From the NCBI GenBank assembly GCA_903867275.1, contig CAIPQY010000027.1, forward strand, positions 1-9,709: a stretch of 9,709 nt of DNA, given 5' to 3'. Source of the DNA: an uncultured bacterium. GTDB lineage: Bacteria; Planctomycetota; Phycisphaerae; Phycisphaerales; SM1A02. The notes under the pieces were generated by a model. It was not told where the DNA came from. It worked only from the letters and a program-made list of their open reading frames with translations, and ran no database searches. Position numbers and translations under genes: made by a program. Shown here piece after piece: positions 1-6,361 of the stretch. How positions within the stretch are numbered: position 1 is the first letter of the stretch; each line of letters starts with the position of its first letter.

Positions 1-9
1 GTGAGTTGG

Positions 10-15
10 TAGCGT
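10..15 (+). promoter_or_regulatory. Putative -10 element, leaderless start of the DUF885 gene
   Basis: The hexamer TAGCGT ends 6 nt before the ATG at 22, so transcription would begin at or next to the start codon. No Shine-Dalgarno sequence is present in the visible 21 bases. The -35 region lies outside the window. The call rests on the same arrangement recurring at six other gene starts here. Confidence 0.4.
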
Positions 16-21
16 GCCCGC

Positions 22-1806
22 ATGCGAATCATGCCGCTCGCCGTCCTGCTGCTCGCCACCATGCCATGCCTCGCCGCCGTGGATGACGCGTCCGCGCGGC
101 TGCAGAAGGCCCTTGACGCCATCCAGGCCTTCCGCGACCGCGAGGATCCGATGGAAGCGATCGCCAAGGGCCGCCCCGCCGATGCCACGCGCATCCAGGA
201 CCGCAGCATGGCCGCGATCGAGCGCCGCCAGAAGGAGACGGCGCAGCTGCTTGCAGTCCTGAAGGCCGTCGACCATGCCGCGCTCACCGAGAGCGAGCGC
301 CTGGACGCGGAGTTGATCGAGCGCGACCTGTCGATGGACCTGGAGGGCCACCGCTTCGCCGGCTACCTGCTGGTGCTGGGGCCGCTGGGCGGACCGCAGC
401 AGAGCGTGCCGCAGATGGTGGAGCAGATGCCTTTCGCGCGAGCGGACGATCTGCGCAACCATCTCGCGCGCTTGACGATGGTGCCGCAGGCGCTGCGCAA
501 CGAACGCGCGCTGCTGGAAGAGGGCCTGCGCCGCGGCATCACGCCACCGAAGGCGATCCTTGCCGGCGTGCCGACGCAGTTCGACGCGGTGATCGCGGGC
601 AAGTTGCAGGCCCTGCGCGAACCCTTCGAGCGCACCTACCCCGACCTGTCCCCCGACCAGGCTGCGCAGCTGAAGGCGCAGGGCAACGCTGCGGTCGACG
701 CGGTGCTGGCGGAGTTCGCGCTGCTGCGCGACTTCGTGCGCGACACATACGTGCCCAAGGCGCGCGAGTCGATCGCGTGCATCGAACTGCCGCAGGGTCG
801 CGACTGGTACGCCTTCGCGCTGCGCAACCAGACCACCACCGACCTTGCGCCGCAGGCCATCCACGACATCGGCCTGTCGGAGGTGAAGCGCATCCGCGCC
901 GAGATGCTTCAGGTGATCCGCCGCACCGACTGGTTCGCCGCCGATCCAGCGCGCGCAACGATGCCCGACGACGACCTGTTCGCCGCGTTCGTGAAGTACC
1001 TGCGCACCGACCCGCGCTTCTACTTCACCAAGGCGGACGAGCTGATGGCTGGCTACCGCGACATGGCCAAGCGCATCGATGCGCACCTGCCCGCGCTGTT
1101 CGGTCGCCTGCCGCAGCTGCCCTACGGCGTGCGTGAGATCCCGCGCTTCATGGCGCCCAGCCAGACCACCGCCTACTACCAGAGCGGCAACATGAAGGCG
1201 GGCAACCCGGGCTGGTTCTACGCCAACACCTACGCGCTCGACCAGCGGCCGAAGTACGAGATGGTGCCGCTGACGCTGCACGAGGCGGTGCCTGGGCATC
1301 ACCTGCAGATCTCGCTGGCGCAGGAGATGCCCGCGAAGCATCCGCTGCGACGCGAGATGGGATTCAACGCCTTCGTGGAGGGCTGGGGCCTGTACTCGGA
1401 GCGCCTGGGCATCGAGATGGGCCTGTACAAGGACCCCTACGACGACTTCGGACGGCTGCTGTACGAGATGTGGCGCAGCAACCGGCTGGTGGTGGACACC
1501 GGCATGCACGCGCTGGGCTGGACGCGCCAGCAGGCGATCGACTTCATGAAGCGCAACACGGCGCTGAGCGAACTGAACATCGAGCGCGAGGTGGATCGCT
1601 ACATCGGATGGCCGGGCCAGGCGTGCGGCTACAAGCTTGGCGAGCTGTGCATCCGTCGGCTGCGCACCGAAGCGGAGCAGCGGCTTGGCGCGGCCTTCGA
1701 CCTGCGCGCGTTCCATGACGCGGTGCTCGGCGAGGGCGCGCTGCCGCTGTCGGTGCTGGAAGCGCGCATGAAGCGCTGGATCGACGCGCAGGCCACCGCA
1801 CGCTGA
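22..1806 (+). CDS. DUF885 family exported putative metallohydrolase
   Basis: This 594-residue protein matches the DUF885 family, whose members are zincin-like proteins, mostly of undefined substrate. It begins with a short basic-hydrophobic leader (about residues 1-18) and a plausible signal peptidase I site around Ala18/Ala19, so it probably acts in the periplasm. The cysteine at 16 is preceded by Pro, so it is a poor lipobox. The family signature is clear: HEAVPGHH at residues 420-427, followed by EGWGLYSE at 453-460. In this family these motifs are taken to bind a metal ion and provide the catalytic Glu. Length is normal for the family, and both the N-terminal helical region and the C-terminal half appear intact. 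The ATG at 22 is preferred over the ATG at 31 because it keeps the Arg before the hydrophobic core and is placed correctly for a leaderless promoter. A peptidase role is inferred from the family; the substrate is unknown. It ends 7 bp from the convergent symporter gene. Confidence 0.88.
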   Translation: MRIMPLAVLLLATMPCLAAVDDASARLQKALDAIQAFRDREDPMEAIAKGRPADATRIQDRSMAAIERRQKETAQLLAVLKAVDHAALTESERLDAELIERDLSMDLEGHRFAGYLLVLGPLGGPQQSVPQMVEQMPFARADDLRNHLARLTMVPQALRNERALLEEGLRRGITPPKAILAGVPTQFDAVIAGKLQALREPFERTYPDLSPDQAAQLKAQGNAAVDAVLAEFALLRDFVRDTYVPKARESIACIELPQGRDWYAFALRNQTTTDLAPQAIHDIGLSEVKRIRAEMLQVIRRTDWFAADPARATMPDDDLFAAFVKYLRTDPRFYFTKADELMAGYRDMAKRIDAHLPALFGRLPQLPYGVREIPRFMAPSQTTAYYQSGNMKAGNPGWFYANTYALDQRPKYEMVPLTLHEAVPGHHLQISLAQEMPAKHPLRREMGFNAFVEGWGLYSERLGIEMGLYKDPYDDFGRLLYEMWRSNRLVVDTGMHALGWTRQQAIDFMKRNTALSELNIEREVDRYIGWPGQACGYKLGELCIRRLRTEAEQRLGAAFDLRAFHDAVLGEGALPLSVLEARMKRWIDAQATAR

Positions 1807-1813
1807 CGCGCCC

Positions 1814-3124
1814 TCACGCCCGCAGCGCGTCGAGACGCCGCTGATCCTGCTCCACGAAGGCGGCCGTCACCACGTCGCCCATCACGTTCACCACCGTTCG
1901 ACCCATGTCGAGCAGGCGGTCCACGCCCAGCACCAGCGCGATGCCCTCGGCGGGCACGCCCACCTGCGCCATCACGATCATCAGCAGCGGCAGCGAGCCA
2001 CCCGGCACCCCCGCCACGCCGATGGCGCTGAGCACGCACAGCACCAGCACCTGCGCCTGCTGCGCCATGCCAAGCTGCACGCCGAACACCTGCGCCACGA
2101 ACAGCACCACGCAACCCTCGAACAGCGCCGTGCCGTTCATGTTCACCGTGGCGCCCAGCGGCAGCACGAAGCTGGCCACCGACGGCCGGATGCCAAGATC
2201 GCGCTCGCTCACCTCGATGCTGGTGGCCAGCGTGGCGTTGCTCGAGCTGGTCGAGAAGGCCGTGGCCATGATCGGGATGCAGCCGCGCAGGAAGGCGACC
2301 GGACCGCGACCCACGATCACCTTCAGCAATGCTGGATACAGCGCGAACAGCTGCACCAGATACAGGCCGAGCACCAATGCCACGAAGATCGACAGCTTCC
2401 CGAGCAGCGACATGCCGAACTTGCCCGTGGCGACGAAGATGAGGCAGAACACGGCGAGCGGCGCCAGACGCATGGCCACGCCCACGATCCACACCATGGC
2501 GTCGGCGATGGCATCGAGCGCGTCCACCACGCGCTGCCTGCGCGCAGGTGCCTGCACGCCCACGCCCGCGCCGAACAGCAGCGCGAACACGATCAGCGGC
2601 AGCATCTGCATCTGCGCGATGGCGCCGATCATGTTGCGCGGCAGGAACATCTCGAGCACCAGGTTCATCTTGGCCGTGGCGGTGGTCGCCGCGGCGGCCG
2701 GCGTGGCGCCGCGCAGGCTCTGCGCCTCGCCTGAAAATGCCTGCATCAGGTCGGCGCGCATGGCGGGATCGAATCCCTCGCCTGGCCGCACCCAGTGCAT
2801 CGCCGCAAGACCCAGCAGCACCGAGAACGCGGTGGTGAGCAGGAAGAAGATCGCGGTGCGCACCCCCATGCGCCCAAGCGCGCGCAGGTCGCCGAGTCGC
2901 GCCACCGACGCGGCGAGCGCCGCGAACACCAGCGGCACCACCACCAGGAACAGCAGACGCAGGAACACCTGCCCGATCGGATACGCGACCCAGTCGGTCA
3001 CCCACGCCAGCGACTCGCGTCTCGACGCGTCCCCGTCGGTCAGGGCGTGCGCACCCACACCAGTCGCCGCACCCAGCGCCAACGCGATCAGGATCGCCCA
3101 GTGGTTCACCGTTCGTCGAGCCAT
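1814..3124 (-). CDS. Dicarboxylate/amino acid:cation symporter (DAACS, SDF family)
   Basis: This 436-residue inner-membrane transporter belongs to the GltPh/GltP/DctA fold family, which takes up acidic amino acids or C4-dicarboxylates with Na+ or H+. The signatures appear in order: the serine-rich hairpin-1 tip STSSSNATL (residues 291-299), the broken TM7 motif NMNGT (328-332), the hairpin-2 tip VPGGS (373-377), and a TM8 motif with D406, R409, T410, N413 and D417. R409 aligns with GltPh Arg397, which binds the side-chain carboxylate, so an acidic substrate is likely. Most relatives have NMDGT, and the Asp belongs to a sodium site; here it is Asn329-Met... with Asn330 in the Asp position. The TM3-TM4 loop contains an Ala/Thr-rich insert (about 140-152). 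The exact substrate cannot be told from sequence. The ATG start is supported by a -10-like TACCCT 7 nt upstream. The gene lies 36 bp behind the metallo-hydrolase gene on the same strand but may have its own promoter. Confidence 0.93.
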   Translation of the reverse strand: MARRTVNHWAILIALALGAATGVGAHALTDGDASRRESLAWVTDWVAYPIGQVFLRLLFLVVVPLVFAALAASVARLGDLRALGRMGVRTAIFFLLTTAFSVLLGLAAMHWVRPGEGFDPAMRADLMQAFSGEAQSLRGATPAAAATTATAKMNLVLEMFLPRNMIGAIAQMQMLPLIVFALLFGAGVGVQAPARRQRVVDALDAIADAMVWIVGVAMRLAPLAVFCLIFVATGKFGMSLLGKLSIFVALVLGLYLVQLFALYPALLKVIVGRGPVAFLRGCIPIMATAFSTSSSNATLATSIEVSERDLGIRPSVASFVLPLGATVNMNGTALFEGCVVLFVAQVFGVQLGMAQQAQVLVLCVLSAIGVAGVPGGSLPLLMIVMAQVGVPAEGIALVLGVDRLLDMGRTVVNVMGDVVTAAFVEQDQRRLDALRA

Positions 3125-3131
3125 GCGGCGC

Positions 3132-3137
3132 AGGGTA
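3132..3137 (-). promoter_or_regulatory. Putative -10 element, leaderless start of the symporter gene
   Basis: Read on the minus strand, TACCCT ends 7 nt before the ATG at 3124, with no Shine-Dalgarno in the GC-rich spacer. I see no convincing -35 hexamer. If real, the symporter can be transcribed independently of the hydrolase gene upstream. The match to the -10 consensus is only T, A and the final T, so confidence depends on the recurring pattern in the window. Confidence 0.4.
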
Positions 3138-3160
3138 CGAAGGCCCGCCGCCGCGCGCCG

Positions 3161-3811
3161 CTAGAAGCCGCGCACGATGTACGGGTTGCGACGGCGCTCG
3201 CGCCCGATGGTGGTGTCGGGGCCGTGACCGGGGAACACCCGCGTGTCGTCCGGCAGCTTCATCAGCACCTGCTGCAGCGAATCGCGCATGGCATCGGCGT
3301 CGCTGCCGGGGAAATCGATGCGACCGATCGAGTCGAGGAACAGCGTGTCCCCCACCAACGCGGTGCGCGCGGCCGGGCACCACAGCGTGACGCTGCCGGG
3401 CGAGTGGCCCGGCGTGTGCAGCACTTTCCACTCGGTGGCACCGAGCGTCAGCGCGTCGCCGTTGCGAAGTTCTCCGCTGGGTGGCGTGACCGACACCGGC
3501 TCCCCGATGAACTGCGACAGGTTCAGCATGGGATCGGAGAACCAGTCGCGCTCGAGCGGATGCGCAAGCACCGGCAGTTCGCCGAGTTCGCCGCACACCT
3601 GATCGATGCCGGCGATGTGGTCGGCGTGCGCGTGGGTGCACAGGATGGCCACCGGCTGCAGCGAGGAACCGCGCAGGAACGCGAGCAAGGGTCGCGGATC
3701 CTCGCCCGGATCCACGATCCAGCAGTCCTCGGAATCGCCATGCGGCGGCGCCACCACGTACGCGTTCGTGGCGCAGCGACCGAGTTCAAAGGCATGCAGG
3801 CGCAGTTCCAT
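3161..3811 (-). CDS. MBL-fold metallo-hydrolase, YcbL/glyoxalase II-like
   Basis: This 216-residue protein has the metallo-beta-lactamase fold of the small glyoxalase-II-like group and is almost the same length as E. coli YcbL. The metal ligands are all visible: H60-x-H62-x-D64-H65 in a THAHADH motif, H136 in HTPGHSPGS, D155 in GDTLF and H196 in PGHGP. The GRIDFPGSD stretch (163-171) and the C-terminal RRNPY are also typical. Enzymes of this group hydrolyse thioesters such as S-lactoylglutathione or related conjugates in the cytoplasm; the physiological thiol here is not known. The reading frame stays open upstream to a codon at 3865. I chose the ATG at 3811 because the family homology starts there and TATACC lies 7 nt upstream. 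It is divergent from the HEAT lipoprotein gene and 36 bp upstream of the symporter gene. Confidence 0.92.
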   Translation of the reverse strand: MELRLHAFELGRCATNAYVVAPPHGDSEDCWIVDPGEDPRPLLAFLRGSSLQPVAILCTHAHADHIAGIDQVCGELGELPVLAHPLERDWFSDPMLNLSQFIGEPVSVTPPSGELRNGDALTLGATEWKVLHTPGHSPGSVTLWCPAARTALVGDTLFLDSIGRIDFPGSDADAMRDSLQQVLMKLPDDTRVFPGHGPDTTIGRERRRNPYIVRGF

Positions 3812-3818
3812 CCGCACA

Positions 3819-3824
3819 GGTATA
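3819..3824 (-). promoter_or_regulatory. Putative -10 element, leaderless start of the MBL hydrolase gene
   Basis: On the minus strand TATACC ends 7 nt before the ATG at 3811, and the spacer has no Shine-Dalgarno. It occupies one side of a 76-bp divergent region, and its counterpart facing right is at 3876-3881. No clear -35 hexamer is seen at 16-18 bp spacing. Confidence 0.5.
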
Positions 3825-3875
3825 GGGCAACCACGCGGCGCGCGGCGACCCCGGCCACCGCGCACGCGCGCTTTC

Positions 3876-3881
3876 TATACT
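3876..3881 (+). promoter_or_regulatory. Putative -10 element, leaderless start of the HEAT lipoprotein gene
   Basis: TATACT, a close match to the sigma-70 -10 consensus, ends 6 nt before the GTG at 3888. The spacer is GCGCGC, so there is no ribosome binding site. The flanking bases (TTC before the hexamer) resemble those at the mqnC promoter (TTC then TACACT). Transcription would start on or next to the G of the GTG. Confidence 0.55.
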
Positions 3882-3887
3882 GCGCGC

Positions 3888-4742
3888 GTGTCGAAGTCCT
3901 TCGCAGCCCTGTGGATCGCACTGGCCTTGCACGGCCTGATGCTCTCGGGCTGCGACACCGCCAGCAGCGACTTCGCCAGTTTCACGGCATCGTTCAGCCC
4001 GCCCACGCCGGCCCAGGCCGCGCAGTGGGCCGTGGACCCCTACGACCCCGAGAACGAGCGCCGCGGCACCATCCTGCTGGCCAACGCGCCCTTCGGCGGC
4101 ACGCCTGCCTACACCAAGATGTATCGCATCTACGTGGAGGACAACCCGAATCCGCTGGTCCGTTCAGCCGCGCTTGAAGCGCTTGGTCGCCACGGCGAGC
4201 CGGATGACGCCGAGCTGGTGGCGAAGCAGCTGAAGGACAAGTCGGTGCAGGTGCGCATGGCTGCCGCCAAGGCATTGCAGCGACTGCACAACCCGAAGGT
4301 GACCGCGATCATGTGCTCGCGCCTGATCGACGAGGGCGAGGACTCCGGCGTGCGCATCGAACTGGCGGTGGCGCTGGGCCAGTACGCCAGCGACGACGTG
4401 TTCCAGGCGCTGGCCGCCACGCTGGACGCGCGTGAACTCGGCGTGAACCTGGCCGCGCTCGACAGCCTGCAGCTGCTCACGGACCAGGATTTCGGCATCG
4501 ACCGACCCCTGTGGCTCAGCTGGTATCGCAGCACCAAGTCGCCCTTCCGCGAACAGCAGCAGTACCTGTATCCCACCTACCAGCGCGAGAAGGGTTTCTG
4601 GGATGCGATCATGTTCTGGCAGCCGCTGGTGTTCGAGAAGCCAGGCCTGCCCGCCGGCATGGAAGAGCCGTCCGGCGCTGCACCGAAGCAGCCATTCGGC
4701 AACATCGGCGATGGCAAGGCGCCCGAGGCGAAGGGACCGTGA
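3888..4742 (+). CDS. HEAT-repeat lipoprotein
   Basis: This is a 284-residue predicted lipoprotein. A leader with Lys3 and a hydrophobic core ends in the lipobox LMLSGC, so Cys22 would be lipidated and the protein anchored to a membrane facing the periplasm. A disordered Ser/Thr/Pro stretch follows (23-45). HEAT-like helical repeats run from about residue 84 to 200: NPLVRSAALEALG, then SVQVRMAAAKALQRL, then GVRIELAVALGQY, then GVNLAALDSLQLL. HEAT repeats usually bind proteins and have no catalytic site. The C-terminal part (about 205-250) is strikingly aromatic, with several Trp and Tyr, and ends in a Pro/Gly/Lys-rich tail. The GTG start fits the lipobox distance and the TATACT 6 nt upstream; the frame is open further left, but that region lies antisense to the hydrolase gene. 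The MATE gene follows after 27 bp, so they are probably cotranscribed. The function is unknown; a scaffold or envelope-assembly role is a guess. Confidence 0.82.
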   Translation: MSKSFAALWIALALHGLMLSGCDTASSDFASFTASFSPPTPAQAAQWAVDPYDPENERRGTILLANAPFGGTPAYTKMYRIYVEDNPNPLVRSAALEALGRHGEPDDAELVAKQLKDKSVQVRMAAAKALQRLHNPKVTAIMCSRLIDEGEDSGVRIELAVALGQYASDDVFQALAATLDARELGVNLAALDSLQLLTDQDFGIDRPLWLSWYRSTKSPFREQQQYLYPTYQREKGFWDAIMFWQPLVFEKPGLPAGMEEPSGAAPKQPFGNIGDGKAPEAKGP

Positions 4743-4769
4743 CGTGAACTGCGTTTCGCACGGCCGCTC

Positions 4770-6320
4770 GTGAGCACGCCCGCAACCAAGTCCGACGCCA
4801 CGCCGCTCACGCATGCGGCGATCGGCCCCGATGATCCATCCGATGGATTGATGGCCGCCAGCGAGGCGGACGCAGCGCTGCTCGACGAGGGCCAGATCCG
4901 CTCGGGCCGCCTCGCCGGCAAGAGCATGCGTGCGGCCATCTGGATCCTTGCGGTGCCGGTGCTGCTGCAGCAACTGATGATCGCGTGCGTGGGACTGGTG
5001 GACAAGATCGTGGCAGGCAACCTGCCCAACGAGATCGTGGTGCCGGCGCTCGATGGCATCGGCATCGGCACCTATGTGGGGTGGTTCACGGGCATCGCCT
5101 TCGCGGGCCTCGGCGTTGGTGGACAGGTGATCATCGCGCGCGCGATGGGTTCGGGCGTGCGCGGCGATGCACATGCCGCGCTTGGACAGAGCGTGACGCT
5201 TGGCATGCTGTGGGGCGTGGTGGTGGGCCTGTTCATGGCCGCGCTGGCGCATCCGCTGGCGTGGATCGCGGGCCTTTCGCCCGACGCCGAGCGCTACTGC
5301 ACCATCTACGTCACCACGCTCGCCTGGAGCATGCCCTTCTGCGGGCTGATGAACATCGGCAGCATGTGCCTGCATGGCGCCGGCGAAACGGCCAAGCCGA
5401 GCTGGATCTCGATCGGCGTGAACGTGATCAATCTCTTCTCCACCTGGCTGCTCAGCGGCGTGGACCTGAAGATGAAGGGCCTCACGCTGCACAACCCGCT
5501 GCCGCACGATCCGCTCACCTGGGGCGTGTGGGGCATCGCGGCGGGCACCTCGCTCAGCTACATCGTGGGCGGCATCATCACCTTCGTGGTGATGCTCCGC
5601 GGCGTGAAGGATCTGCGTCTGGAGTGGAGCGACCTGCGCCTCACCCGCGCCATGAGCTGGCGCATCACGCGCGTGGGCGTGCCCAACTTTCTCGAAGGTC
5701 TGGCCATGTGGGGCAGCAGCCTGGTGCTGATGGCGTTCATCGGCGTGGTGGCCCGCGGCGCCGAAGGTGCGCAGCCACGCAGCGGACTGGTGGGCGCGCA
5801 CATGATCACGGTGCAGTGGGAGTCGTTCAGCTTCCTGCCCGGCTTCGCCATGGGCACGGCGGCGGGCGCGCTGGCGGGTCAGTACCTGGGCGCGCGCAAT
5901 CCGCGCATGGCGCGCAAGGCGATCTGGGCCTGCACGCTGATCGGCATGGCGATCATGGGCGTGATGGGCGTGCTGTTCATGACCGAGGGCCGCTGGCTGA
6001 CCAGCATCATCTCGAACGAGCCGGTGCATCTGGAGGAAGTGCCCAAGACGCTGTTCGCGTGCGGCGCGGTGCAGGTGTTCTTCGCGCTGGGCATGGCGCT
6101 GCGTCAGGGCCTGCGCGGCGTGGGCGACACCAAGTGGATCTTCGCCATCACCGTGGGAAGCATCTATGCCATCCGCCTGCCGCTGGCGTGGGCACTGGGC
6201 GTGTGGATGGGCTACGGCCTGGCGGGCATCTGGTGGGCGCTCAGCCTGGAACTGGTGGTGCGCGGGCTGCTGTTCCTGTGGCGCTTCCAGAGTCCGGCGT
6301 GGGAACGGCTGCGGGTGTAG
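4770..6320 (+). CDS. MATE-family multidrug/cation antiporter
   Basis: This 516-residue polytopic membrane protein fits the MATE (MatE) family, which exports cationic or hydrophobic compounds or metabolites in exchange for Na+ or H+. About twelve hydrophobic segments occur between residues 56 and 503. Family-like stretches in each half include GLGVGGQVIIARAMGSG (113-129), MCLHGAGETAKPSW (199-212), GTAAGALAGQYLGARNP (362-378) and ALRQGLRGVGDTKW (443-456). The last two are typical of the C-terminal repeat. About 50 polar residues precede the first helix, which is longer than usual. The GTG at 4770 is the first common start after the in-frame stop of the lipoprotein gene, yet it has neither a Shine-Dalgarno nor a -10 element close by. 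ATGs at 4851 and 4926 would shorten the N-terminus without harming the membrane domain. The substrate cannot be predicted. It probably shares a transcript with the lipoprotein gene, while mqnC, 41 bp on, has its own promoter-like signal. Confidence 0.9.
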   Translation: MSTPATKSDATPLTHAAIGPDDPSDGLMAASEADAALLDEGQIRSGRLAGKSMRAAIWILAVPVLLQQLMIACVGLVDKIVAGNLPNEIVVPALDGIGIGTYVGWFTGIAFAGLGVGGQVIIARAMGSGVRGDAHAALGQSVTLGMLWGVVVGLFMAALAHPLAWIAGLSPDAERYCTIYVTTLAWSMPFCGLMNIGSMCLHGAGETAKPSWISIGVNVINLFSTWLLSGVDLKMKGLTLHNPLPHDPLTWGVWGIAAGTSLSYIVGGIITFVVMLRGVKDLRLEWSDLRLTRAMSWRITRVGVPNFLEGLAMWGSSLVLMAFIGVVARGAEGAQPRSGLVGAHMITVQWESFSFLPGFAMGTAAGALAGQYLGARNPRMARKAIWACTLIGMAIMGVMGVLFMTEGRWLTSIISNEPVHLEEVPKTLFACGAVQVFFALGMALRQGLRGVGDTKWIFAITVGSIYAIRLPLAWALGVWMGYGLAGIWWALSLELVVRGLLFLWRFQSPAWERLRV

Positions 6321-6325
6321 GCCAA

Positions 6326-6354
6326 TCGACTCGGGCGCGACACCCTTCTACACT
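6326..6354 (+). promoter_or_regulatory. Putative leaderless promoter of mqnC (-35 and -10)
   Basis: TACACT (6349-6354) ends 7 nt before the ATG at 6362. TCGACT (6326-6331) lies 17 bp upstream of it and matches four of six bases of the TTGACA -35 consensus. This is the only site in the window where both hexamers are plausible. The spacer to the ATG carries no Shine-Dalgarno. The element sits wholly in the 41-bp gap after the MATE gene. Confidence 0.55.
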
Positions 6355-6361
6355 CGCCGGA

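Noticed and set aside
1629..3641. A 670-codon open frame on the minus strand spanning the DUF885 end, the symporter and the hydrolase.
   Set aside because: It is rich in Arg, Ala, Gly and His with no recognisable domain. It overlaps well-supported genes in other frames and is a product of high GC content.
3812..3865. An N-terminal extension of the MBL hydrolase to a start at 3865.
   Set aside because: The extra 18 residues are Arg/Gly/Pro-rich, unlike the family, and would place the start inside the divergent promoter region upstream of the TATACC element.
4164..6029. A 621-codon minus-strand open frame opposite the lipoprotein and MATE genes.
   Set aside because: Its translation is a monotonous His/Ala/Arg mixture without motifs, and both plus-strand genes under it show clear family signatures.
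4985..6361. In-frame upstream extension of mqnC through the MATE gene (a 924-residue protein).
   Set aside because: The added part is low-information sequence in a shadow frame of the MATE gene. MqnC homology begins after 6362, where a promoter-like element and ATG are found.
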